From contig CAZMVU010000099.1 of the NCBI GenBank assembly GCA_964569295.1, positions 1 to 17,105 on the forward strand: DNA of 17,105 bases, written 5' to 3'. The notes beneath the pieces are model-generated. The model saw only the letters and a program-made list of their open reading frames with translations. It was not told the DNA's origin and did no database searches. The position numbers were made by a program, and so were the translations under genes. Shown here in pieces: positions 6,283 through 14,117 of this stretch; position 1 is the first letter of the stretch; every line of letters starts with the position of its first letter. The DNA is from CAZMVU01 sp964569295 (GTDB lineage: Bacteria > Hydrogenedentota > Hydrogenedentia > Hydrogenedentales > JAGMZX01).

Positions 6283-6720
6283 TCTACTTGAGCAAGGGAA
6301 AGCTCCACGATGCGCGCGTGCTGGCCCTGCTCTCGCTGAGCCCCGGCGCCATTGCCGCCATGAACCGCGCATACAGCGATTACAAGCAAGTCGCCCAATG
6401 GACGGAGCAAGGCGTGTACTTCCTCACGCGCACAAAGGACAACGCCGACTGCGAAGCCGTCGAAGCGCGGGAGGTGCCGCGACACCGCAACATCCTGTCC
6501 GGCGAAATCAGTGTGCTCACCGGCACAGGCGCCCCGGGCAGGTGCCCGCACCACCTGCGCGGCATCGCCGTGTGGGACGCAGAGAACGAGCGCGAGATTG
6601 TGCGGGTGACGAATTGCCTCGAATACTGTTTTGGACCGCAGTTATATTGTGTTTTTGTGCCTTACACGCCGGGACGTTCAAAGAACATTTCGCCAGTGCA
6701 TGGTCGAAGATTGGGGTAAG
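6283..6720 (+). pseudogene. IS4-family transposase remnant
   Basis: The frame from about 6283 encodes 'YLSKGKLHDARVLALL', 'AMNRAYSDY', 'GVYFLTRTKDNA' and 'VPRHRNILSGEISVLTG', continuing to 'RGIAVWDAENEREIVRVTN'. This is the middle of an IS4-type DDE transposase. The N-terminal third and the C-terminal part with the Y-R-E-K region are missing. After about 6615 the family similarity fades ('CLEYCFGPQ...') although the frame stays open to 6719. The position normally occupied by the second catalytic aspartate (family DRAY/DRGY) reads NRAY, so this copy would be inactive even if complete. There is no start codon with a ribosome binding site. The piece begins six bases after the upstream gene's terminator hairpin, and no terminal inverted repeats are visible. 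Confidence 0.75.
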
Positions 6721-6747
6721 CGCAAAACGCGTTATGGTAGCGATCCG

Positions 6748-8067
6748 TCAGTCGATGCTTACGGCATTCTCGATTTCGACCTTGCGAACGTAGTCGCGGC
6801 CTGATGCGTACGTGATCGGATCGCCCGGCGCGTCGTACTTGGTCACATTGGTGATGACCGATTCGGACAGTGATCCGGCAATCAAAATGGTGTGCTCGGC
6901 CCGGCTTCTGATGTTACTGATCCAGATTCGGTACGTGTCGCCAAGCGGCGTGACCCCGCCCCACTTCGGATTGTTATCACCAATCTTGATGGCGGCGCGG
7001 CAGCGCTTGCTCACGCCCGAGGTGTCCATGACGCCGTCAATGGCCACGTTGTAAATCTTTGCCCCACGCGTGTTGAGAAGCCGCACGATATGGTGCCCGC
7101 CCGCGCAATGACCGCGCACGTTGCGCACTGTGACGCGCCGAATGTCGTCCAATCCGCCGCCGCGCTTGTCGCCTGCACTGACCATGGTGGATGTGACGCT
7201 GCCGGCCGGCCGGTCCGTTCCCGGGATATTGGTCAACGCCACCATGTCGTCGCCCGTGTAGCCGGTAATATTCTCGATGGTGATATCGTGGCAACCCTGG
7301 CGCAAATCTACCCCGTCCTGGTTGAGGATGGTCTCGGAATCACCGTCAATCTTCTTGCCTTGGGTCGACGCGAAATCGATGTCGCGCACCTTTCCGAAGG
7401 CGCACCGTTCGAGAGAGATCGCCCAGCAATGGGAATCCTTGATGCGCAAATTCTCGATGCTGAACCGCTCGACGAATGCCAACAGGATGCCGATATTGCG
7501 CCAATCGCCGGTCTGGCTCACGCCTGCCACGCCGGCATCGGTGCCATAGGTACGTTCGCCCAGCGTCTTCGCAGAGTCCCCCGAGGCCCTGGGGTGGTCT
7601 GCGCCTTCCAGCAACACACTGCCGGTACCCACGATGTGGATATCCTGCAGCGGCGCAATATCGGTAATGTCACGTCCACAATTCGCACTGCGTATGAAGT
7701 TGTCGCGGCATCGGTCAGACAGCTTGATATGGCAATTCCGCAGTTCCAGCGTCGTCCCGCCTTCCACCAGAATCGCCGAATCCAGCAGCCAGAGATCCCG
7801 GACGCCCCCTTCCGCATGGTTCAGCTTCGGAAGGACGACACGCCGGCCCGTGCCAGCCGCCGCCGCAATGGCCTGATTGATTCGCTCGCTGTCCGACCCT
7901 TCAAAGTCATTGGGAGTAATCGCGGACGCATCCGCCAGCGAAGACGCCCGACCCGATCCCGGTATATCGGCCGGCGCCGCCTCCTCTTTCTCTGTGTCCG
8001 CAGAACTCGATAAGGCAAACATGACCAAGGCCATGCCAAAAGCAACGCGCGCGCTACGAAACATCAT
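6748..8067 (-). CDS. Secreted GH28-like (polygalacturonase-type) right-handed beta-helix protein
   Basis: From ATG 8067 the protein has 439 residues, beginning with a signal peptide (hydrophobic VAFGMALVMFALSSSA). The body is rich in short beta-strand repeats such as 'DIHIVGTGSVLLEG', 'FSIENLRIKDSHCWAISL' and 'ITIENITGYTGDDM'. Counterparts of the four GH28 active-site motifs appear in order: NQD (about 249-251, family NTD), GDD (272-274), GGHH (323-326, family GHG) and AIK (359-361, family RIK). It probably cleaves an acidic or decorated polysaccharide outside the cytoplasm. The open frame extends to 8178, but the upstream part lacks a signal peptide and a ribosome binding site; ATG 8064 and ATG 8082 are alternatives. 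An epimerase or lyase on the same fold is possible. Confidence 0.75.
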   Translation of the reverse strand: MMFRSARVAFGMALVMFALSSSADTEKEEAAPADIPGSGRASSLADASAITPNDFEGSDSERINQAIAAAAGTGRRVVLPKLNHAEGGVRDLWLLDSAILVEGGTTLELRNCHIKLSDRCRDNFIRSANCGRDITDIAPLQDIHIVGTGSVLLEGADHPRASGDSAKTLGERTYGTDAGVAGVSQTGDWRNIGILLAFVERFSIENLRIKDSHCWAISLERCAFGKVRDIDFASTQGKKIDGDSETILNQDGVDLRQGCHDITIENITGYTGDDMVALTNIPGTDRPAGSVTSTMVSAGDKRGGGLDDIRRVTVRNVRGHCAGGHHIVRLLNTRGAKIYNVAIDGVMDTSGVSKRCRAAIKIGDNNPKWGGVTPLGDTYRIWISNIRSRAEHTILIAGSLSESVITNVTKYDAPGDPITYASGRDYVRKVEIENAVSID

Positions 8068-8139
8068 GGCATCAATCCCCATCCAATGGTTGAACTCGGG
8101 CTGAGCCTGCGACGGTATCCTCTCGACAGGCCAACCGCG

Positions 8140-8169
8140 AGCATACGAGAGCAAGCGTGCCCGTTGCAA
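8140..8169 (-). promoter_or_regulatory. Candidate promoter of the GH28-like gene
   Basis: The minus strand has TTGCAA (8164-8169), an 18-nt spacer and TATGCT (8140-8145). The -35 box lies inside the 9-bp inverted repeat at 8160-8182, an arrangement typical of repressor-controlled promoters. Confidence 0.3.
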
Positions 8170-8182
8170 AACATGCAACGGG
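8160..8182. promoter_or_regulatory. 9-bp palindrome, possible operator
   Basis: CCCGTTGCA and TGCAACGGG are perfect inverted repeats around a 5-nt loop, about 93 bases upstream of the GH28-like start and overlapping its candidate -35 box. There is no T-run, so an operator fits better than a terminator. It lacks the central CG usual for LacI-family operators. Confidence 0.45.
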
Positions 8183-8322
8183 AAGAGGGGGCACTATCGA
8201 CCGGTGGCTTCGCTGCTGCGCGATCCCGCGTGAACGGCTACTCACCATTCGAAAAAGCAATTACCGGAGGAAAACAGGAGATCTGAAGGTCGCAATGGTG
8301 GTGCGGTTACAGACCGGCCACA

Positions 8323-8400
8323 ACTTGAGGGAGGGCGAGCGTCCCCGCGAGCCGAGACGCCACTTGAGGGAGGGCGAGCGTCCTCGCGAGCCGAGACGCC
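8323..8400. repeat. Two tandem copies of a 39-bp repeat
   Basis: Copy 1 (8323-8361) and copy 2 (8362-8400) are head-to-tail and differ at one base (C8345 versus T8384). Each contains GGCGAGCGTCCTCGCGAGCC or its variant, which folds as GGC/GCC and GCG/CGC stems separated by tandem G-A mismatches around a 4-nt loop. The single difference falls in that loop. The sequence is unrelated to the flanking genes. Confidence 0.85.
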
Positions 8401-8496
8401 ACGCAAGACCCTTGCCGGCGGCCGGGTACGGCCAGCACCAGGTATTCGCGGAGCTTTGCGGCTTGGCGTGCAAGCGTACGTGAAGCGCAGGACTGC

Positions 8497-10503
8497 TTAC
8501 AACCCGCGCAGTGCGTGGAGGGGCGGCATGCCGGCGGTCTCGAAGGCGACCACGCCGTCTTTATCGACCAGGCAGGTCGATGCCGCGCCGGGGCGTTCGC
8601 CGCGCAGCACGGGAAAATCCGGGTCGTCGCATTGCACCGCGCCGGTGAGCACAGCCACCGGCTGCACCCCCAGCGACGCGAGCACCTCCTGAGCACGGCC
8701 CAGGCCATCGAGCACGAGGGGCGCCTCTTTCGTGTCCGCGTAGATGATGAGGGCGGGGCCATGGGCATCGGGCGGCGGCGCGGGACCGCATATACGCGGC
8801 AGTTCCCACCACGCCAGTTCCTGGCCGTGCAAGGATACGCCGCCCTCCGCATCGCCGATGACGAGTGTGTCCAGGTCTTCAGTGGATTCCGGGGCGGCAT
8901 TGAAAATGCGGGACTGGGCGAAGGCGTCCTCGGCGCCTTCGGCGTCCTGGACCAGACAACGCTGCGGCACGCCCGGAACGACGGCATTCCAGGAGAATGC
9001 GCCCTCGGCGCCGGAGACGCAACGCCACAACAGGGTCTCTTCTTCCGGCCGTTCGCCCGGAAACACACCGCCCACAATGACCCCTTCAATGCCGTGGCCT
9101 TCGCTATCGGCCACGCGGCCTGTCACGCGGGCATAGGGGAACAGTTGCACGAGGGCGCCGTCTGTGTTGTCGCGATCGAGCGTGAACAGGGCGCCCTGCC
9201 GTTTTGTGCGGTGTTCCGCCGCCGCGATAACACCATCGGCCGGGAACGACCCGATATCGAGGGTGAGGCGGCCGTTGGCATCGGCCACCTGCCAGCCAAA
9301 CTGATACGGGCGCAGCACGCGCACCAGCGCACCCGGCGCGGGCTCGCCAGCATGGTCCGCCACGGCCACCTCGAGCTTCGGCGTGGGCGCAAGCCAGAAG
9401 CCGGGGAGCTCGCGGTTCTCGCCCTCTTCGAGCATTACGCGCACGGTGTTTTTCGGCGGCGGCAGATAGCCGGGCGCTGGGTGCACGCGCACGGTGTTCT
9501 TGCCGGCGGCCGCCTCGAATTCGAAGGTTCCCGACGCACCCGTATACACACTCGCCGCGATATTGCCCTGGGTCTCGAGCAACACGCGGACACCCGAAAC
9601 CGGGTCGCCGTCGAGGGCGTCTTTCACGACGCCGCGGATGAGCCCCGCGCCGGCCATGGGCAGGGTCACTGATTGCACAGGCATTTCGCCGGTCACCGCC
9701 AGGCGCGTCCACCCGGGACTCCGGTAGGAGCGCGCCTCGGCGCGGTACAGGTACACCCCCGGCTTCAACCGCACCGAGAAACGTCCCCGGCCGTCAGTGC
9801 GCGCAAGGGCGCTGTCGTGCGGCGGCCGCGCATTGCGAATGACCACCATCGCATTGGCCACGGAAAACTCTTCCTCGTGCGACACCACAGAGCCCTCGAC
9901 CAGCACCCCCCGATAGAGCTTTATCCGCACATTGCCGGCGTCTGAGGAAACCTCGGGCACCGCTTCCTGTGCGTATTCCGGGTGTCCTATCTTCAGCACC
10001 ACGGTGCGGCTCGCGGGCAGGTGGGGCACCGAGAAGCGGCCATCCGCATCCGACACCGGCGTGTCGAAACCGAACCCCGCCAGTTTTCCAAAGGGGATGC
10101 CCACCTTGGACTCGCCCAGCAGCGCCACGCGCGTGATCTTCGCGCCTTCCACGTTGCCGCCTTCTGCCGACCGCACACGCCCGGAAAGCGTGACCGGCGC
10201 CGCGAGGGTGATCGTGATGGTCACCGGCTGGGCGCCTGCACCGAGGTTCACGTGGGTCCCGCCGAAGGCATAGCCCTCGGCCCACGCCATGATACCGACC
10301 GGCCCCGCCGGCACGTCATCGAAGCGGAATCGCCCCGCATCGCCTGTCTGGGTTTCCGTGAGCGAACCCGCAAGTCCGGGCTCGGCGAACACGCGTGCTT
10401 CGGGTATTGGATCGCCCGCCGGGTCCACGACGCGCCCGGCAATCTCGCCCGCCTGGCCCAGGGTACACAGTAACGCCGCGGCATATGCCAGCATGGTCGA
10501 CAC
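8497..10503 (-). CDS. Secreted carboxypeptidase-regulatory-like repeat protein with thioredoxin-like C-terminus
   Basis: This 668-residue protein starts at GTG 10501-10503, with AAGGAG 10 nt upstream, and has a signal peptide (LAYAAALLCTLGQA). It then carries several carboxypeptidase-regulatory-like (transthyretin-fold) domains. Recurring patterns are 'IAGRVVDPAGDPIPEARV', 'LSGRVRSAEGGNVEGAKI', 'IRGVVKDALDGDPVSGVRV' and 'VTGRVADSEGHGIEGVIV', each followed by '..DGRFS' or 'GRFRF' strands. The last 90 residues or so ('GPALIIYADTKEAP', 'EVLASLGVQPVAVL', 'STCLVDKDGVVAF') look like a thioredoxin/redoxin fold, but no CxxC is present anywhere in the protein, so a redox role is doubtful. It probably acts in the periplasm or on the surface, in protein or glycan binding. 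The gene stands alone with its own candidate promoter. Confidence 0.75.
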   Translation of the reverse strand: MSTMLAYAAALLCTLGQAGEIAGRVVDPAGDPIPEARVFAEPGLAGSLTETQTGDAGRFRFDDVPAGPVGIMAWAEGYAFGGTHVNLGAGAQPVTITITLAAPVTLSGRVRSAEGGNVEGAKITRVALLGESKVGIPFGKLAGFGFDTPVSDADGRFSVPHLPASRTVVLKIGHPEYAQEAVPEVSSDAGNVRIKLYRGVLVEGSVVSHEEEFSVANAMVVIRNARPPHDSALARTDGRGRFSVRLKPGVYLYRAEARSYRSPGWTRLAVTGEMPVQSVTLPMAGAGLIRGVVKDALDGDPVSGVRVLLETQGNIAASVYTGASGTFEFEAAAGKNTVRVHPAPGYLPPPKNTVRVMLEEGENRELPGFWLAPTPKLEVAVADHAGEPAPGALVRVLRPYQFGWQVADANGRLTLDIGSFPADGVIAAAEHRTKRQGALFTLDRDNTDGALVQLFPYARVTGRVADSEGHGIEGVIVGGVFPGERPEEETLLWRCVSGAEGAFSWNAVVPGVPQRCLVQDAEGAEDAFAQSRIFNAAPESTEDLDTLVIGDAEGGVSLHGQELAWWELPRICGPAPPPDAHGPALIIYADTKEAPLVLDGLGRAQEVLASLGVQPVAVLTGAVQCDDPDFPVLRGERPGAASTCLVDKDGVVAFETAGMPPLHALRGL

Positions 10504-10536
10504 GTAAAAACGTCTCCTTCGGTGTTTCCTCAGGTT

Positions 10537-10565
10537 ATCCTATCGGAAAGGAGCAGAACGCGCAA
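10537..10565 (-). promoter_or_regulatory. Candidate promoter of the regulatory-domain protein gene
   Basis: The minus strand reads TTGCGC (10560-10565), a 17-nt spacer and TAGGAT (10537-10542), each box matching four of six consensus positions. The predicted start lies about 27 bases upstream of the GTG start codon, and AAGGAG falls inside the leader. Confidence 0.35.
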
Positions 10566-10616
10566 AGCCTGCCGAAACGCTGAAGCCAACCACAACGATT
10601 TGTGCTCGCGCGAAGA

Positions 10617-10649
10617 GGGTACCCCCTTTTTTTGGGAAAGAGGTACCCC
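10617..10649. repeat. GGTACC-bounded inverted repeat with an A/T-run centre
   Basis: Two GGTACC hexamers (10618-10623 and 10642-10647) flank an 18-nt centre that includes a seven-base T run on the plus strand and CCC/GGG complements. The whole can fold into a two-part hairpin. It lies 40 bases past the stop of the flippase gene, so it could be that operon's terminator, or a copy of a dispersed palindromic element. Confidence 0.45.
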
Positions 10650-10688
10650 GAGATTACCGTGGGCACTACTGCCCCGGCCGGTCTGTTG

Positions 10689-12179
10689 CTACCCCTGCCG
10701 CCAAGTGCCTGCCACGGCACGCGCCATCCCGCGGAGCATGTGGTTTTCGGTGGGGTTGAGGGTGCGGAGCAGGGCCTGGGCGAGGAGGTAGATCACGCCG
10801 CCGCCAGTAACCGCCAGCAACCAGTGCCATGCCAGCAACCACCAGACCACGGTCGCCATCACGCCGCAGGCAACAACCGTCTTCGCGATAAGCGCGGGCA
10901 GGTGCATGCCGCCGAGTTCCCTGCGCAAGGCATAGACAAACACGGCGCACACCACCCCGTTCGTCACCACGGCCACGCCCGCAGCCCCAAGCGCACCCCA
11001 CAGCGGGATGGCGAACAGGTTCCCCGCGACACTTACCACCGCGCCCGTGGCGAAGGCACCCACCACGAACCAGTTGCGGTGCGCCGAATAAAGGAACTCC
11101 TGGGCCACGCCGTTGAAGTAGAAGAAGGGGGTGACCAGGGCCAGCACACGCAGCACGGGGATCGACCCGCGGGCATCGGCGGCGGCCCCGGTGAGCAGAT
11201 CGACCACGGGGCCCGCGACCAGCGTGATCCCCGCCGCCATGGGCATGGACACGATGAGCACGAGCCGCACCGACGTACGCTTGAGTTCGCGGTAGTCGTC
11301 TGGCGCGGCATGCGAGAAGCGGCACAGCGCGGGAAACACCGCCGTGCCCCAGAGCCCCGCGAGCATGAGTAACGGTTCCATGACCCGTTGCGGCGGGGTA
11401 TAAAGGCCGGCGGCCACGTCGCCCGAGAGGAATTTCAAGAGCGACATGTCGGACCTGAAGTAAATCTGGCTCATGAGCATGGCCACGGCGAAGGGGTAGC
11501 ATGCGCGAATCTGGCGCAATGCCAGACCGAGCCGCAACCGCGGGCGTTCCCACCCGGCAACCTTCACCGCCATGATCACGCTGAGCGCCAGACTGCCCAG
11601 CGTCGCCAGGGCGATGGCGCCGTGCGCTGTGGCGCTCGTGGGCGCGTGACGCATGAGCACGTAGACGGCGGCCAGCTTGAGAACCGCGCCCGCGCCCTGT
11701 ACCAGCCCAACCAATGCCATGCGCTCCCGGGCAATGAGCAGCGCCTCGAAAGGTTGCTGCAAGGCCCACAGCCCCACCACCCACACCGCCGCCAGCACGA
11801 TGGCCCAGCGCTCGGTGGGGGTCTCCTCGATACCGAACGACAACGCGCCCAACCCGCCGATGATAAGCGTGGAGAGCGCGGCGACAACGGCGAGCGCGGC
11901 CCAAACATAGCGCCAGGCGATGGCCGGTTCACGGGCGATATCGCGCACGAGCAGCCGTTGTATGCCGAGCGTCGCAAGAATGGTGAAGAGCGAGGCGAAC
12001 TGCAATGAGAACCCGAACTGGCCGCGGCCGGCGACATCGAGCGCGCGGAAGATGATCCCCATCTGCACGAGCGACAAGGCCAGCGACAACACGCGCGCAC
12101 CCATGAGCACGAGCACATTCAGCCCGATGCGCGCCGACGCCTGAGCGAAATCGCCATCTGGTGGCGGCGTACTGCTCAT
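10689..12179 (-). CDS. Polysaccharide flippase (MOP superfamily, Wzx-like)
   Basis: This 496-residue membrane protein has about 12-14 hydrophobic helices spread along its whole length. Features of the polysaccharide-transport branch of the MOP superfamily are the N-terminal 'LVLMGARVLSLALSLVQMGIIFRALDVAGRGQFGFSLQFASLF' region, whose first amphipathic helices and 'GRGQFG' motif are typical, and the central 'YFRSDMSLLKFLSGDVAAGLYTPPQRVMEPL' region. It would flip lipid-linked oligosaccharide units from the cytoplasmic to the outer face of the inner membrane. Its ATG overlaps the stop of the glycosyltransferase gene by four bases (ATGA), so the two genes are co-translated. Membership in O-antigen, capsule or exopolysaccharide synthesis cannot be separated here. 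A long shadow frame on the same strand is explained by high GC. Confidence 0.85.
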   Translation of the reverse strand: MSSTPPPDGDFAQASARIGLNVLVLMGARVLSLALSLVQMGIIFRALDVAGRGQFGFSLQFASLFTILATLGIQRLLVRDIAREPAIAWRYVWAALAVVAALSTLIIGGLGALSFGIEETPTERWAIVLAAVWVVGLWALQQPFEALLIARERMALVGLVQGAGAVLKLAAVYVLMRHAPTSATAHGAIALATLGSLALSVIMAVKVAGWERPRLRLGLALRQIRACYPFAVAMLMSQIYFRSDMSLLKFLSGDVAAGLYTPPQRVMEPLLMLAGLWGTAVFPALCRFSHAAPDDYRELKRTSVRLVLIVSMPMAAGITLVAGPVVDLLTGAAADARGSIPVLRVLALVTPFFYFNGVAQEFLYSAHRNWFVVGAFATGAVVSVAGNLFAIPLWGALGAAGVAVVTNGVVCAVFVYALRRELGGMHLPALIAKTVVACGVMATVVWWLLAWHWLLAVTGGGVIYLLAQALLRTLNPTENHMLRGMARAVAGTWRQG

Positions 12180-13333
12180 GCCCCCTCCCCGAGCAGTGTG
12201 CGGTAGACCTGGTCGAGGGCCCGGGCGCTGGCGTCCCAGGTGAATTGCGCCGCCCGTTCCCGCCCACGTGCAGCCAGTACTTCCATATGCGCGCGATCCG
12301 TCACGAGGCGCTCGAGGCCCGCCGCAATGGCGTCCACGTCTTCCGGGTCCACGAGCAGGCCACAGCCGCCGACAACCTCCGGCAACGACGACGTGTTCGA
12401 CGTGAGCACGGGCGTGCGCGCGGCCATGGCCTCGAGTACGGGCAGGCCGAAACCTTCGTAGAGCGAGGGATAGGCCAGCCCTTCCGCCCCGCGCAGCAAA
12501 GCCACCGCTTCCTCACGGGTGACGTGGCCCATGTGGATCACGGCGCCGCCAAGGCCCAGCCGCGCAATGGCGTCGAACACGGCGTCATAGAGCCAACCCT
12601 TGGCGCCCGCAAGCACGAGCTGCGGACAATCCGGCGCGGTGGCGCGAACTGCGGCGTAGGCCTCGATCAGCCGCTCCAGGTTCTTACGCGGCTCCAGCGT
12701 GCCCAGGTGCAGCAGGTAGCGTCTGCCAATGCCAAACTTCGCCTTCGCGGCGGCGAGGGTCGCGGTAGGAAACGGGGCCGCAAACTCGCCGAGACAAACG
12801 CCATTCGGCACTACATACACGCGCGCCGGGTCCGCGCCCAGCAACTGGATCAGGTCGGCCCGGGTGTTCTGCGACACCGCGATGATCGCATCCGCGTGGC
12901 ACACGGCATGGCGCAAAAGCCGCGCATGTAACATCCGGCTCGAGGCCGTGTGCACTGCAGGAAACCGCAGGCACGACAGGTCATGCACCGTGACCATACG
13001 CCGCGCGCAACGGCTCGCCGGGGTCAGATGGAAAGCGCCATGGGCGATGTCGACCGGGCCGGTGAAGCGCTCGATACCCGGCCAGCCAAGCCGCAGCCAA
13101 AGGTTGAGCTTGAGCCGCGTGGGCCAGCGCACCATCTGCAACCCATCCGCCGCCGCCCCGAGGTCCGCGAGCAATGCCGGCGCCGCCTTCGCCGAACTCG
13201 CAAACAGCCGCACCGCCGGGCCATCCTCGAGTGCAAGCAGCCCCCGCACGAGGTGCAGTGTGTGATAGCCGACGCCTGTCAGCGGCTGGTCGACCAGGCA
13301 GCTCACATCGTACCCCACGGTATAACCCGGCAT
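12176..13333 (-). CDS. Family 4 glycosyltransferase
   Basis: From ATG 13333 this is a 385-residue GT-B fold glycosyltransferase of family GT4. The N-terminal half begins 'GYDVSCLVDQPLTGVGYHTLHLVRGLL', which holds the acceptor-side glycine loop. The C-terminal half has 'VPNGV' (175-179), 'LGTLEPRKNLERLI' (210-223, with Arg/Lys that contact the donor phosphates), and 'YPSLYEGFGLPVLEAMA', containing the conserved E-x7-E pair (E293, E301). It probably transfers a sugar from a nucleotide donor to a lipid-linked glycan in the cytoplasm, upstream of the flippase with which it overlaps. The frame is open to 13594, but the extension has no family similarity. GGGG 7 nt before ATG 13333 is a weak ribosome binding site. 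Confidence 0.88.
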   Translation of the reverse strand: MPGYTVGYDVSCLVDQPLTGVGYHTLHLVRGLLALEDGPAVRLFASSAKAAPALLADLGAAADGLQMVRWPTRLKLNLWLRLGWPGIERFTGPVDIAHGAFHLTPASRCARRMVTVHDLSCLRFPAVHTASSRMLHARLLRHAVCHADAIIAVSQNTRADLIQLLGADPARVYVVPNGVCLGEFAAPFPTATLAAAKAKFGIGRRYLLHLGTLEPRKNLERLIEAYAAVRATAPDCPQLVLAGAKGWLYDAVFDAIARLGLGGAVIHMGHVTREEAVALLRGAEGLAYPSLYEGFGLPVLEAMAARTPVLTSNTSSLPEVVGGCGLLVDPEDVDAIAAGLERLVTDRAHMEVLAARGRERAAQFTWDASARALDQVYRTLLGEGA

Positions 13334-13599
13334 GTCTGTACCCCATAGTTTGCGCCCATGGCCCGTGGCAGGCCCTACCCGGCCGGCGCCGAGTATAGCA
13401 CGCCATCCAGCACCATTGCCCCGCCTGGTGCCCGTGCTTACCATACCCCGCCTCACAGCCGCACTATGCGCAGCACGGATGCTTTTGGCCTTATTTTCGC
13501 AAAACGTGCGCGCCATGTTAGAAGAGATAGCGCGGCCGGTATGAACCACACACGTGAGGGGGACCAATGATATGGTGGTTTCGAAATGAAACATACTAT

Positions 13600-13622
13600 A
13601 TATTGTATTGACTGGACAATAT
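13600..13622. promoter_or_regulatory. ATATTGT-N9-ACAATAT inverted repeat
   Basis: Perfect 7-bp arms (13600-13606 and 13616-13622) around a 9-nt spacer give a 23-bp dyad typical in size for a dimeric repressor site. The same hexamer core TATTGT recurs near 13880 and 13911, upstream of the R-M genes. Confidence 0.4.
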
Positions 13623-13873
13623 CGGCTTCGTGCTACCTAATATGTAGGCATTTGTTTGTATTTAACTTATGGTGCCGGACTCACGGCTACCCCCTCTAAA
13701 CTAAATTAAAACACCTTCCAGAACGCACGCCACATTGGCGAAAGGCGCTTTTCCCAAGTCCTTGAAAGGCCGCGATTTCACGCGCCTATACCGGGGGTGA
13801 GCAAGCTTGTCCGGCCCCTCCACGGCCATTTCCCTTACCGCCTTGCGAGACTGGCCTTATCATCACCGGAAAC

Positions 13874-13917
13874 ACAATATATTGTATAACAATCAATAAG
13901 CTATACCACATATTGTG
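13874..13917. promoter_or_regulatory. ACAATATATTGT palindrome plus a further half-site
   Basis: ACAATATATTGT (13874-13885) is a perfect 12-bp palindrome. CACATATTGTG (13907-13917) follows one to three helical turns later and keeps the same half-site. The pair lies about 60-100 bases upstream of the R-M promoter -35 box and may be operators for it, or for an outward-facing promoter. Confidence 0.4.
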
Positions 13918-13975
13918 CCTTATTCTTCTTGCTTGTATGTGTAAATACTGCGCTTTGTGCGCCTGCAGGACCCCC

Positions 13976-14004
13976 TTTACAACCGGCCCATTGCTTCCTA
14001 TAAT
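13976..14004 (+). promoter_or_regulatory. Near-consensus sigma70 promoter of the R-M operon
   Basis: TTTACA (13976-13981), exactly 17 nt, then a perfect TATAAT (13999-14004). The predicted start is near 14011, giving a leader of about 107 nt to ATG 14118 or 38 nt to TTG 14049. It is the best promoter match in the window. Confidence 0.6.
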
Positions 14005-14117
14005 CCAACCTGTCCCTTGGAGGGGACTGGGCCGAAGCGGACCAAAGATTGAAACGGCCACCCCGTGCCACGCCCCTCACGCAGAAGCGAGTCAGACGCG
14101 AACTTACTGAACTTACT

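Larger units (their letters stand above)
8068..8496. other. Intergenic region between GH28-like and regulatory-domain genes
   Basis: These 429 bases hold no supported gene. They contain the candidate promoter and palindrome of the GH28-like gene (8140-8182) and the two 39-bp tandem repeats (8323-8400). ORFs across the repeats exist on both strands, but they only read the repeat or shadow the neighbouring gene. I see no terminator with a T-run for the upstream minus-strand gene. Confidence 0.5.
13334..14117. other. Intergenic junction with a change to AT-rich DNA
   Basis: About 780 bases separate the glycosyltransferase start from the likely methyltransferase ATG, and I see no supported gene. 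Bases up to about 13560 are GC-rich like the rest. From about 13560 to 13960 the sequence turns AT-rich and contains the ATATTGT/ACAATAT sites, an A/T-rich patch near 13700, and the R-M promoter at 13976-14004. Minus-strand ORFs across here are shadows. The composition change suggests the left end of an acquired segment, but no tRNA or direct-repeat attachment site is visible. Confidence 0.5.

Noticed and set aside
8323..8400. Possible CRISPR array
   Set aside because: The two 39-bp units are directly adjacent with no spacer, there are only two, and no cas gene is present.
6892..9672. Long plus-strand ORFs (6892-8013 and 8515-9672)
   Set aside because: They are antisense to secreted proteins with signal peptides and recognisable domains, and have no ribosome binding sites.
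10666..11904. 412-codon minus-strand ORF overlapping the flippase gene
   Set aside because: It is an arginine/alanine-rich shadow frame produced by high GC. The overlapping 496-residue frame has clear membrane helices and flippase motifs, and the shadow has no ribosome binding site or family similarity.
13334..14117. tRNA gene or attachment site at the left edge of the AT-rich segment
   Set aside because: I found no cloverleaf, no GTTCRA-type T-arm in a suitable context, and no direct repeat matching the right-hand edge near 15770-15890.
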